Of a stretch of DNA of 64,000 nucleotides, positions 45,401 through 56,827 are shown piece after piece; the first letter of the stretch is position 1, and each line of letters opens with the position of its first letter. The translations under genes were made by a program, and so were the position numbers. The stretch is taken from contig MU130381.1 of NCBI GenBank assembly GCA_015039465.1, positions 906,196 to 970,195 on the forward strand. The letters run 5' to 3'. This DNA comes from Phlegmacium glaucopus. Taxonomy: Eukaryota; Basidiomycota; Agaricomycetes; Agaricales; Cortinariaceae. The notes beneath the pieces were generated by a model. The model was not told the origin of the DNA. It ran no database searches and saw only the letters and a list, made by a program, of their open reading frames with translations.

Positions 45401-47921
45401 TCAGGGAGCTGCAATAAAATATCAAAAAAATTGACGAAAGTGAAAATAAATGAAAAAGACGAACGTGCTAGTCATACAAAGCAACAAACCCACAAACCAC
45501 ATACGAATCGTCATAGCAGGCATATCAGGGTCATCGATATTGGACACCGACGCTCGTACTTCAGGGAACGGACTATCCTCCTCTTCAATAGCATCAAAGT
45601 CGAATTCAATTCTAGAAGGAGTAGGCGTCATCAGTATCGTAGTGATAGGAAAGGAAAGCGAGATTGAAGACGTTGAAAGGATGGCATCAAGTTAATAAAG
45701 CATAAAAATAAATTAGAATAAAGGTAAAAGGCAGAGGTTACCACCAAATTAAAAACGAAAAAAATTAATAATCGTGGCCTCATCTCGAGCTCCTCTTTCT
45801 CAAGTCTAACCGCAGAAGAAACAAGCCCAATCGAAGTTTTTCAGCCCTCCGTCCACCCAAGCAACCAACGTCAAGGTGACCCAACTTCCATATCTGAGGG
45901 TTCCTATCCACGAGGAAAACCCAAGAACAACGACCTTTGGGAAACGCGCTTCTGTAAATCCACGACAGAAGGCCAACTCTGGCTCCTGTGTGGCAGAAAA
46001 ACGAGCCATAAATCCAATCCAATCCAACTCAACCATCACAGCCATCAACAGCCATGTCCGATCACCGATCGGAGTTCAGTTCCAAAAATAGGATAATGCA
46101 GTTGGAGTGGAAGTATATCAAAACAATCATTCTGGATAGACAGAGTGCGAGAACGAGGAGGACGTTTGTGGACAATGAAAAACATGAGGCAAACGGATGC
46201 AAGTTCCGCAATAGCCAACCCTCAAAAAGAAGCTTCCGGGTATGTCCAACGTTCATAGCCCGAAAGGTAGGAACAGAAAAAGAGAAAAATTGAAACACCG
46301 CATAGCAACACGTTTGGAATGATAAACGTCAAACAGTCACAGGTCAAAACCGCAGCAGCCAAGCGCCAAGATAATGAGAGAAAGAGAAGCCTCAAAGAAT
46401 AAAACGGACACAGAAGCGATAATGAAACAGAAGTGAAGCGAAGCGAAGTGAAAGAGAGGACGTGATACGAGACCACAAGGTTTCGGATCAATGATAATTG
46501 ACAAGTCAAAAGCAAAAGCAAAATGAAATAAAATGGACAAATGAATGAATGAATTGACCACTCAAGAAAGCAAAAAAAAAGGATAAAAAAACCTTCCACT
46601 CACTTAATGCTCCGACTCTCATCATCCTCCATCATACTCTGCGTCATACTCAACGAATCAGCCAACGAACTAGCAGCTTGTGGCATTGCCAAAATTCCAT
46701 GGTGTTGCTGGTCGTAGTGTTGGTGGTAACTTTGAGATTGGGAGATTGACTGAGAATGAGAATGAGAGGGACCAGCGCCATGTTGGAAAGACGAAGATTG
46801 TCCACTGGGAGATATAGACCTGGGTCGAGTGTGTGATGGGTTTTGACGACCTGGGTTAAGGGGGGTTTGTTAGTCGGGGGGAAAACAAAAAGAGAAAGAA
46901 AAGACCACATACCACTCGCACCACCAGTCCTAACATCCCGACCATAATACGAACTAGCCTGTTGATTATACATTTTATATGGCATGGCATTCTGATTCGG
47001 GATGATTCCTCCTCCTTCGCTGATACGAGAACCGCGTTTGCTTTTCGACACAGAGGCGATGGTATCTGCGATGCTTCGTCTGTGTAAACCGGCATCTCGT
47101 TCAGTGTCTGCATTGTGTGGGTTCTCGTGTTGGAAGTTTTGAGAATCGACCGTACGTCGTCGTTGTGTACTACGACGACGAGAAGTGATATTGTTGTTGT
47201 CCATATCTTTCTCGCTTGTAGCTGTATCACTGTCGTATCCTTCCTTATCGTCACTGTCATTTACGTCTCGTTCCACTCTTTGTTCCTCTTCCTTCTTCGC
47301 ATCATTGGCACTAGGTTCTTGTTCCTTCCGTTTCTCATCATCATTCTCCTCTCCTTCCTCCGATACACCCAATTTAGAAGAAACAGCCGTTCCCAACCTC
47401 TTCAACCGATACAGATCCGGTCCAGTCATTCCCGTACTTGGGTGAGAATCTGTGGATGGAGAAGGAGGAGGTTGGTTATATGGATATGGATGGGGAGGAA
47501 CAGCGTGGATGCCCGGGGGAGGTGAAGTAGCATGAGGAGGGGAGGTGGTATATGGATATGATTGGGCATTAGGGTCTGTTATTGATACGGAAAAAGGGTT
47601 TTTAGAAGAAGCAGGCGCAGGCGCAGGCGCAGGTACTGTTGGATATTGACGACCCCATGGATCAAACGCGGGTTCTGGGTACCGAACACCATTTGAATGA
47701 AGAGTAGTAAAGGGCGACTGAGATCCATGTTGTTGCTCCTGATCGGCAGTGGTAGGTGGTAAGAAAGCAAAAACATCCTCATCATCGCTCTCTTCTTCAT
47801 ATTCTTCGTCTACTTCATAAGGTTGTGGTTGAAGACGGTGTTGGAATTGATCCCTGTCAAAGGCGGTCGTAGGGCGGGCAGAGGTGGAAGGACGAGCTGA
47901 AGATGGTGGACGCCCTTGCAT
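42416..47921 (-). CDS. OPT-family oligopeptide transporter, 13 exons (model)
   Basis: Proton-coupled membrane importer of small peptides in the OPT family. My exon model (minus strand) is 47921-46913, 46850-46604, 45611-45465, 45408-44765, 44704-44546, 44182-44100, 44049-43681, 43611-43507, 43454-43280, 43216-43066, 43012-42664, 42601-42544, 42477-42416. It totals 3,558 nt (1,185 residues plus TAA), and every junction is GT-AG with a kept frame. Family marks: SPFPEVRASVSNIDDP, the signature NPGPWNIKEHVL (near 45155), GTLLPGNPLANMLFK, GVKDWIFHN, ALDSGTVIS, GGTIQVHWWGN, and a C-terminal IPEGGIPWN. Many hydrophobic helices follow a ~420-residue disordered, Ser/Pro/acidic N-terminus (exons 1-2). 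Most introns are 50-66 bp, but intron 2 is 992 bp and intron 5 is 363 bp. An alternative start at ATG 45631 would give a usual-length OPT of about 770 residues, with exons 1-2 as a separate gene. Confidence 0.85.
45612..46603 (-). other. Unusually long intron 2 of the transporter gene
   Basis: 992 bp between GTGAGT and TTCTAG; all but one of the other introns are below 70 bp. If exon 2 is read through, a stop (TGA) comes right after the donor (46601-46599). The segment may therefore be the intergenic and promoter region between two genes rather than an intron. Short plus-strand frames in it have no recognisable content. Confidence 0.5.
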
Positions 47922-49278
47922 TATTTTGAAGAAGAAAGGAGAAAGAGAAATGTGTCGCTTGGAGGGAAGGGGGGAAGAAGTGGGAAAAGAGAGTGAAAGA
48001 TTCCAGGCACTCGTTCCTGAGCAAGAGATTAGGTAAGCCACTATACCTCCGCCGGTCTGCCAGCGAATCGACTCAATTGAGTCTGCTGCGTACTGAAACT
48101 GTGCCTAGACGCTCATGCAAATCACAGGCACTCGAGCGTGCCAACCTGACACCCGCAAAAGGCCTCTCGTCGATTTAATGGACTGACAATCTGTTGCTGA
48201 AACTCGAAAGGACATCCCCGCACAGCTCCAGGCTCCCCTTCCAACCCCTTGTGAAACATATCAGAACATATCTCGTTCGCGTATTCGTTCGCGTACATAT
48301 CATAATGTACCATAACCTCTTCAAACCCGACACCCCTAACTCATAAATCCGTAAGGGAACACACATGACAGTAAGCTGAGAGCGTGCTTAGAAGATCATG
48401 GCTACAGCTGAATCTCATCCATATACTTTCTGGAACCTTACTAAAAGGAACTTCTCCGTGAGTTGTTGTAAAAGTCAAAACTGCCAATCCATCCACTATA
48501 CACTCAAATTATGTACACAACCGCCAACTCCCCTGGGAATTAATTCATTAAATCAGTTTAGATTCAGGTTTAAAAAACATTCCTGTACAATTCAACGAGC
48601 AAGTGCCAATTCGACTTTGACCCTCATTAGGGAACACAAAGTACTCGCAGTTGTCGGGGGTTTACCTCAGTCGTGATGGTGGCGATCACTGTACGAAGGT
48701 TACGCCACATCCGACGCACATGGTTTTCTGAAATCATGATGCCACCAATCATCAATGCATCCATCATCGTCAGTCCATCATCAAATCACAAAATCGTGAT
48801 AGCCTCAAAACGCAACCCATAATGTTGGAAACCCCATGATGTATATTGATCCAATTTGAATTCTACCTGCATCATCGATCCTTTTGTTACCTTGTTCTCT
48901 GCTACATTCGAATTGAAGGTGGGAACCGTGGGATGCTAGTGGGACTTACATCCATGTTTCTCGAACCTCCATAATTTTTAAAGAGGCTTATCATAAGCCG
49001 GCGTTCGAGGCCTCCAGTGGTGCCTCAAGTTCCAATCCAAACCTCGCCGTCCAACGTTGCTCGGATGAACCGCGACTTCATCTTCAAGTTTGTACCGACA
49101 TATATTAAATGCTCAATGTTGACTTTGATCTGTGAGCGTTGATATGAAACCTGGGTTCGTCACAATATGATAATGCTATATTTGGGGTTTCCCTTCGAAC
49201 ACCCCTCCCTGCACCAAACGAATTTGGAGGCAATATTTAGGACCAAATTTTTTTAACCTAGGACTCGATTGAACCATA
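47922..49278. other. Upstream region of transporter, no supported gene
   Basis: The minus frame stays open upstream to 48041, but the ATG at 47921 has A at -3 and begins the low-complexity protein, so it is preferred. Otherwise there are only short unrecognised frames. The promoter of the transporter is expected at 47925-48400, with no clear TATA. Confidence 0.4.
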
Positions 49279-49458
49279 CAGTCGAACCCCTCTTAACCCA
49301 TACCCCTAGTAAGCCATAATAACTCCCATAATCCCATAGATTTTTCCCGGTAATACCAAACCCAAAATTACACCAAAATTGACCTCTGGTAACCCATACC
49401 CTCCCATAACCCATACCGTGGGGCGTTCACCGAGGGGTATGGGTTAAGAAGGGTTCTG
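49279..49458. mobile_element. Pogo/Tc1-like MITE, 180 bp
   Basis: Inverted ends CAGTCGAACCCCTCTTAACC and GGGTTAAGAAGGGTTCTG with TA on both sides (49277-49278, 49459-49460). The CAGT-AACC pattern and TA duplication are typical of pogo/Fot1-type elements. Non-coding. Confidence 0.8.
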
Positions 49459-49460
49459 TA

Positions 49461-51496
49461 TATAATTCCGACTCACCGACTCTACACGTAGGCTTCCAAG
49501 GCTTTCTCAAGTCTATGCGCGTCACTCATGCTTGGCAGCTGACCAAAAATCTGGTCGGCCTCTGGGAAAACCAAGATAGTTCCAGGGTCGAAGACTGCTA
49601 AATTATGGGCCGGACAGGAACCACAAAGTATAGGAAGAAGCCCGATATCAGAAGAGTTCAATATGTTTTGAGACTAGTCCTGATTTCATTTTACCACCAT
49701 TTACAGAACTCAAAAAACAAACGTCAACCAAAAATAAAAATGTCTTCGTCTATGTAAGTAATCCAAACTCAAATGAACATGGAGAGCTCGGCTCTTGCCG
49801 ACCTCTGACCAGCTACCACCTATTCATCAGTAACAAGATAATAGCTATTGGTCTAAGCATGTTTTTAATATATAATATAAGCCCGAACTGCCCGAATTTG
49901 AGGAAGATCTATAAATAGCGTTACGTTGACCTGAGTCGAAGTTCTCGGAATTGAACACACACTAGAATAATAGCCCTGAGGGAAGTATTCGAAGTCGATC
50001 GATATCACTAGATACTAGGATAGTGAATCCGAGTATTTATTACCATATCCGAAAAAACAACCATCCTGGTATTGAATGTGAACTCTGTACTACTAAGGTA
50101 AGTATTATTAACAAGCTGTTTTTGGAAGTCTCTCTCTAGAGACGACATTAAATATAAAGAAATGACAGTCGATTTATAAATATAAGCGTGTGCTTGGACG
50201 TCCATCGAAGATTACGAGAAATCAGAACGAAGAAATTTCCATAGTTCCAACCACTGCCATTGAAAGGTCAAGCTTCTTGCTCTAGAACATAGGTAGCACA
50301 TGCCAGTGTATTTTTTGGGCCGACGGGCTTATCCGCTGTTTAAAGTGTGTAGTAAGGCTTTCAGCTGGCATCTCAAGATCAATATTATGTGGAAACCTGA
50401 TATAACGATCAATAGGCGTCTGACAATTTTATTCTTTTCTTGCCAGAGCTCAAATTCCGAGAAAAACAAACCCTGAGACTGGACGGATACCTTAAGCGAT
50501 TTTTTTTGAAATGACAATGCGGGGCCCGGGAAATCAATAATGCAAATGAACCATTATTTTGACAGGCTGCATTACGGACTTGTGGGAAGCGAATTCGAAG
50601 CAGGGCTTGATCATGGATCAGAGGACCAGGATCACATTGATCAGTTGCTTTCAAGCAAATATGCAACTGTTCATTGACACGGTTCGGAAGGTTCATTGCT
50701 AATAGTATCACATATATATACCGTGAGGCGGATGATTTTCCGCCGACCGTGATTGCGATCGCGTAATACTATCTCAAGGTTGACAACTTGAATATGAATC
50801 CATTGCCTTTTTAGATCGTGATGCAATTGTGATGTAGTGAACGAAGGCGTGCATGCGCGCAGGTCAATTGGCAGCTGACATAGGCTGACATGGACTATGG
50901 AGCATCGCCAAGCTCCAACCGTTGAAATAGAGCGGTAGAGGAAATTTTATATTGCTTGGACGATGACGAGACTCTCGGAAATGTGCAGTCGACTCTCTCA
51001 TACTCGGTCACACCTGGAAGAATGACTAGAAAAATATAAGGATAGCCGGACATCATTCCTAGTAAAGATATAACACCTTTCCATTATTCCCAGCAAGTCC
51101 GAAATGGCTGGTGTGAATTGAGACAACAGCGATGGCATTACTATAGATGAATTAGTATGAGAGAGTCGACTACTATAAACCATATTTTTCACTTGCCTTT
51201 GTAAAATTCACTGGCACTAACATGTTTCAATAATCTACTTACTTTCCTGAATCAAGGATGTCATGAAAGACTATTAGTATCAGTATACAATTTACGAGAT
51301 GTGCTTGCATGCCAATCTCATCTAATCTTATCTGCGAAGCGAATAAGTATGGCCGCCCACGTTATCCAAGTTCCTCTCTTGCAACGTTTGATCACCATAC
51401 ATTATAACTCTACTGAAGCAAGGCTCTTATATCGATATTTGTCACTTCTGGATGACTACCAGGAGAAAACCGCCAACTCAGCTTTTAGCGACTGGG
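49461..51496. other. Gene-free stretch
   Basis: Short frames only. A plus-strand frame 51301-51522 overlaps the start of the BTB gene in another phase and looks like untranslated leader. Confidence 0.4.
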
Positions 51497-52502
51497 ATGG
51501 ATTCAATCCAGATACCACGTAAAAGAGACCAGACCTACTTTTTCAATCCTCTAGTTATCCAGGTGATTTTCTATAGATGTCACATTTTATTAGCTCGACG
51601 ATTCAAACGACGATCTAATGTCTCTATTATTTACAATGACAGGTGGAAAACGTTCTCTTCAAAGTCCCGAGCTATTACTTTGAGAATAAGTCAGATAAAC
51701 TTGCCTCGACATCTACACATTCAAATTCAAGTTGCGAATGTATTGAAGAGTCAAGTGAAGACAGACCGTTTGTGCTGGATGGGATATTGGCAAACGAATT
51801 CAAACTCTTTTTAGCTACTTCCTTTCCAATGTAAGTCCATCAACAACGTGATATTAGACTGATAATTATTTCGGTAATGTTAGTCCCGGCCAACTTAGAC
51901 CAGTCAATCTCACAGAAGAGGAATGGGTATCCATTCTGAAGTTGTCCACGTTGTGGGACTTCAGTGATGTTCGACAGACTGCAATCACAAAACTAGATTC
52001 CTCCTTCACGAACTGGGACTCGGAAATGCTTAAGAAAATCTTACTCGGCATAACCTATCACTCGACACAATTATTCATATCCGGCTGCCTGAAACTCAGT
52101 GACCGACCTGATCCTCTCACTGAGACTGAGGCAATGGAGCTTGGATATGATATTGCCTTTCGGTTGGGCAATTTACGAGAGAGGCGGTTGAAAAATGTGC
52201 CTGTCACCCCTGAATACCTCTCTCAGGTGTTTGTAAAAGAGCTTTCAATGATGACTCCAGACCTCGACACCTTGATTCAGCAGGGACTCTGCCTGTTGGA
52301 TGCAGATCAACGTCCACGCCCAGTCAGGCGGCCTACAGCCCAAAGTGCGGATGAAGAACTTGAATCCCTGTTGCAGTCATGCGGTCGCCGTGTTGCAGTG
52401 TCACCGGCTAGTGACTCTTCTGAAAGTCAAAGACGTGTCAGCTATAGGGTTGTGCAAGGGGGCACCAGGATTAGAATCCCGTGGTTGAATAAACAAACTT
52501 GA
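51497..52502 (+). CDS. BTB/POZ-domain protein, three exons, apparently intact
   Basis: My model: exons 51497-51562, 51643-51830, 51884-52502; 873 nt, 290 residues plus TGA. Introns are GTGATT...GACAG (80 bp) and GTAAGT...GTTAG (53 bp), and all phases join. The BTB fold starts in exon 1 (RDQTYFFNPLVIQ) and continues VENVLFKVPSYYF, then RPFVLDGILANEFKLFLAT, and after intron 2 LTEEEWVSILKLSTLWDFSD, the standard architecture of mushroom BTB proteins. A helical tail (TETEAMELGYDIAFRLGNLR) follows. Such proteins are often adaptors for protein degradation or gene regulation; the target is unknown. The last ~16 codons overlap a hAT-like terminal repeat, so the original C-terminus was probably different. 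Confidence 0.75.
52455..52476 (+). repeat. hAT-like MITE end within the BTB coding sequence
   Basis: CAAGGGGGCACCAGGAT matches the left end of the MITE at 40476 (21 of 22 bases over 52455-52476). No second end is seen downstream. It encodes QGGTRIR near the C-terminus. Confidence 0.7.
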
Positions 52503-52794
52503 AACCGTATGTAATATCAATTATGCCCATCTTTCTCCTGTTTCCTATTTATTTCATTTCTTCGTCTCATGATCACCTTGTTGTTGAATATTTTCGAGCA
52601 TTAGAAAAGGTCTTCCCGATTAGGAATGATTAGTAAGCACGATAGGATATGAGTAGTAGTAGTAGTGTACCGTTTTACTCACTCGTTTGCAAGGCGCTCG
52701 ACCCGCGCTGGCCAAACGTGAATCGTATTATCAAATACTTAATCCCTGAGTTCAATAAATTCCAACACTTGTATGACCGTTAACCATAGCTCTC
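52503..52794. other. Downstream of BTB gene, nothing recognised
   Basis: Holds the probable 3' untranslated region and a short GTAGTAGTAGTAGTG microsatellite near 52650. No gene. Confidence 0.4.
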
Positions 52795-53000
52795 CAAGAA
52801 TGGAGAGGACTTAGTATACTTATACTTGATGTTTCATAGTAACACCTCAGTCTATTTTACTGAGACTGAGGTCAGTACTTATATTACCTATCTCAACAAC
52901 AAAGACTTACAAATGAGTAGTATACTATTGTTCTAGGGGTACAGCTTAAGCAATATTAGTCTATTTTACCAAGACTGAGTATACTATTGTTCTATAGGTT
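52795..53000 (+). repeat. Diverged copia LTR fragment
   Basis: Same order of landmarks as the copia LTR at 56407: a hairpin CCTCAGTCT...AGACTGAGG, ACTTAC, TATACTATTGTTCTAGG, GTACAG, AATATTAGTC, a second GACTGAG, and a second TATACTATTGTTCTA. Sequence identity is low between landmarks. No second LTR lies near. Confidence 0.5.
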
Positions 53001-53021
53001 ACATCAGGAAAATCTAGAAAA

Positions 53022-53075
53022 AACTTAGCAGACTTAATCTGCTTATTTCGCAGATAAGCCTGCTAAGTTGCTCAA
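53022..53075. repeat. Long imperfect hairpin
   Basis: AACTTAGCAG-CTTA-TCTGC and GCAGATAAG-CTGCTAAGTT fold back around TTATTTC. Confidence 0.75.
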
Positions 53076-53141
53076 GCTGCTTATTTTGTACTTGGTGAAT
53101 TAGTTTTTAAGAGTGTGCAACAAAAGTAAGCATATCAAGGC

Positions 53142-53250
53142 CAAAGATAAGCTCATCAGCGAAGATAAGCTCAATCAGCGAAGATAAGCTCAATCAGCGA
53201 AGATAAGCTCATCAAGCATCGGCAAAGATAAGCTCATCAAGCATCAGGGA
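53142..53250. repeat. 19-bp tandem repeat
   Basis: AGCGAAGATAAGCTCAATC, about five copies with variants. There are no unique spacers, so it is not a CRISPR array. Confidence 0.8.
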
Positions 53251-56200
53251 GGGTAATCTCACCAAGCATACAGCTGACCTCTGCAGTAATAAACATGTAT
53301 CACATAGCACTTAATAGCTACTTATATACATACCTTGTAGTCATATATATTCAAAATTGGTACTGCCAGTGCATAATCTATCGCACAAGTTGAAGGTGTT
53401 GAATATAACATCAGCAAATTCAGGATTTTCCCATAGTTTGTCATAGTCACGTCACACAAAGTTATATTTTCCCATAGTATCATATAGTCACATCACCATA
53501 CTTATAGTTCCATAGCATCCATGTGACGCGCACCAGCACAGACCAGCACTGTCCAGCAGTGTATTGTCACTCTATCACACTGGCATAGCTTTGTCACCGT
53601 GTCACATTAGAGCCACACATTTTTCATTTAAGTTAAATAAACCAGCCCTAAACAAAGTCCGTGCGCATAGTTGATCTTTACATATATGGGAATTTTTTTG
53701 TCACTCCAACTTTGTTACTGTGCATCTGTTGCCACGTCTACCCTCCTCTCAACCACCACCATGTACACTCTGGTGTTGGGTGGGCGGCACCTGTTGAGCC
53801 CGTTTTTTTTTAAAAATTGTTTTTTAACTAATTAATACTACTGCTTAGGTTCTACCACTGACGACGCCAGATGCTCGCTCTTAGCTATGGCCTCGTCATT
53901 TACTCAGCTCCTCCCCATCAAAATAAGTTTGCTTTGGTACATCTGATACCCACCCACCCCCGGCATACTACCACAACCACTAACAGCAACAAATGACGAG
54001 TCGCATACCTACCTCCTAGCCCCAGAAGATATGAGGTGACAATGAGTGCTGAGCACTGAGCGCCAAGGTGAGGAGTTTTTTGAATTTCTTACTGTTCTTT
54101 TAAAAACTAACAAATTGCTACTTTTAGCTACAATTTCGACAACCTCAACTACCCAGCCCCTCCTCCCCATCCAAATGGGATGTGAGGGGTTCATTTTGGG
54201 CCGTTTCAACACTCCAACCACCTCTGCCTGTTTTCGACACGCAACAGCATCCAACACCTCATTTACGAACCTACTATTGATAGTATGGGTAGTACTTATA
54301 TAATATGACTCAGACTGTGTAGATAGTTGAATATAATATGATTTATACATATATTAATTTTCCTTATCCTTGCGTGAACATAGCTTTCTAGCCTCAAAAT
54401 GACCAGTATATTGTAATAATAGTAATATTAACCCCACCCTATATAGCACTGTATAGTAATATATAGTACTGTATAGTAAATATATATCATGACATAGCGT
54501 GACCGTGATGCTTGACAGCGCTGTAAATAAAGGACCCTTTACTATGGCACTATGGCGCTGCCCAGTGCTGTCCAGTGCCGGTAAGCGGACCCTGAATTTA
54601 CTGATTGTATCTTGGTCGTTGAGGGACAGTAATATGAATGTATTGAGCTCAGTGTGTTGAGATAGTAATATGGGTAGATGAATAGGGACAGAAAACCACC
54701 CCCGCGAAGTGATACCACCCTCCACATGATCATCATCCAAGGGTGATGGTAGAGCGAAATCCAGTCTACTGCAAGATTATTTGGAAATCGGGATTGGCGG
54801 CTGCAATGTTGACAACCTGACGGATACCATCTATAGATCCAGGTTTAAATCCTTCATTCCAAATGCCGAATGCCAGCAGTCTTCAAGTTGGTCTTATTGT
54901 ATAATGTGTCCTATTAGGCTGGTTTTTTTTTATTCCGAATACTTGCCATCTTTATTCAAGTGGACGCACTGGGATCAAGGTCTGTGGTACGGGCACCCTC
55001 CTTGCACATTTCTTGCCATGTTGGCAGTTTGGGTGCTGGTTGTCATGTCATTGGTTTATGGGGGGATCTCCCGAATATTTTATTCCCGTGCAGTGGTAGT
55101 ACATCTATAGTTTGTAGTGCTCTGATTTCATCTGCCTACTTTGGAGCAGTTGTAGAGTAGTTTGCCGGCGTTTTCGGTCTGTGGCCAGTACCAGCTAATT
55201 CGATATGGTAACGTTCTTCGGGAACATGATAGTTGTGACGATAGAGTAGTCTATAAGACCATCGCAAGTCGCGTTATTATGGAGGGAGGAGGCCATGACT
55301 GGGGCTGGTTTACCAATTCGATTTAGTTAGATTTGTGACATGTCTAGGCCCGATTCGTCTATCATCTCTTGACCCAACTCCTTCGTTATCACAATGCTAT
55401 TATTGATATGGGAGTGAGAATAAGTCCACGAGAGGTCATGAATCGTCCAAATTCGGATCGCATGGTTTAGCCGAACCGGTATCCCGGATCCCATTGGTCG
55501 GAAAGATGCTTCGTCGTTGGGGGGGGGCAAGTATCAAGTGAATTGGATGGTTCATTTTGTGCTTTACGTCTTCTCTGCCTACAACTGTAACATTTACGCC
55601 ATATTCGTTTAGATTCATCAGCTGTCAGCTTGCGCAGGGGATGCCGCAGGGGAATTCGAACCACACCGATGATTCATGATTTGATGGGGTGTGTTGTCAT
55701 CGGCGTCTCCTCAGGTCACGGTCCCTTGTGGTTTTGAGTCCAATGAATCAGGTTCTGTTTGTGTATTTGATTTATTCTCAGCGCTTCGCGGCTTTTTTAT
55801 TATTTCTTAGCAAAGGTTAATTCAGGTGTTTCCGACATGGGCTCTACTGGTTATCTCAGTAATACGTTGCTCGGCCAGTAAATCAGGTTTTGTTTCGAGT
55901 GACATTCTGTTGTGAATCTTCGAGTGGGGTGGTGAGTATCGATTGGTTTTGTCCCTCCCTTCTTGCAGCTTGAGATTGGCTTTGGGTTTCCAAATTGAGC
56001 TTCGCGCTTCCGAGTCAAGCTTGTATTTTCTAATCTACTATTAAATGCCTATGGCAACTGGGAGATTTAGCATCCTCCAGGCTACCTATATACTTGCAGT
56101 TCCTTGGACAATCACGCCTGTCGGTCTCCACTGTACCCCTCTCTACGCTAGCCTAAATTGGGAAAGCTTGTTGGCTTCTCTAACCTGATTTATATTTCTA

Positions 56201-56406
56201 CAACTGATGGCTTTGCCTGGGTCGTTGCTCGCGTGAACAGGATCTTCGTATGTGACTTTAGCACTATCTTCTTTTAAAGGATTAATTCTTGGGCAGGTTG
56301 AACTCCCTATGAGTTTCCCGACTAAAATGAGATTTCACAAGAGCTGCGAATTTGAGTTTCGGGGGTTGAAGTGTTCTCTGAGACTCTCGGTCTTGAGGTG
56401 AGTATC
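53251..56406. other. Long stretch without a supported gene
   Basis: Mostly AT-rich, with frequent short direct repeats. Minus-strand frames at 55327-55664 (LTADESKRIWRKCYSCRQRR) and about 55165-55280 (RHNYHVPEERYHIELAGTGH) look like decayed coding sequence, perhaps from a retrotransposon. I cannot assign them. Confidence 0.4.
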
Positions 56407-56714
56407 TGTTGAGATAATTGATGGCCACCACGAACAAACCTGAACGCATACTACGGCCACATGTGGCCACAGTGCCACAAAGTGGCCACCTCCATTGTTT
56501 ATCTTATATAAATACCTTAGTACTATGTAGACATACCTCAGTCGTTCTATCAGTGACTGAGGTGTGTATTTTGTCTTATCTTTCACTTACTTCATACTTA
56601 CGGTCACTGTATCTAGTCACGTATACTATTATCTAGGTACAGTGGACTAATATATTAGTCGTTCTATCAGTGACTGAGTCACATATACTATTATCTAGGG
56701 TAAAGATTTTAACA
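56407..56714 (+). repeat. 5' LTR of copia element
   Basis: 308 bp, TGTTGAGATAATTG to GATTTTAACA. Promoter TATA at TTATATAAATACC (about 56504). Contains hairpin CCTCAGTC...GACTGAGG. Differs from the 3' LTR by three substitutions and one 19-bp indel. Confidence 0.9.
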
Positions 56715-56725
56715 GGTTATGGGCC
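56715..56725 (+). other. Copia primer-binding site (iMet half-tRNA type)
   Basis: GGTTATGGGCC directly after the 5' LTR can pair with the anticodon stem-loop of initiator methionine tRNA (GGCCCATAACC form). Drosophila copia is known to prime from a tRNA-iMet half cut in the anticodon loop. In yeast-type iMet one base would mismatch. Confidence 0.65.
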
Positions 56726-56827
56726 TACCGAAATCAAATACCCACCAGATTTAGAAACAGAAACGACTCATCTTGTCTCACTTGCGTCTATCGAAACACG
56801 TCTTAAAATTCCTGACACATTTGCGCT

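Noticed and set aside
45876..46091. Plus-strand frame within the long transporter intron
   Set aside because: Short, basic, no recognisable motif, and on the strand opposite to the gene.
53142..53250. CRISPR-like short tandem repeat
   Set aside because: Units are contiguous with no unique spacers, and the genome is eukaryotic.
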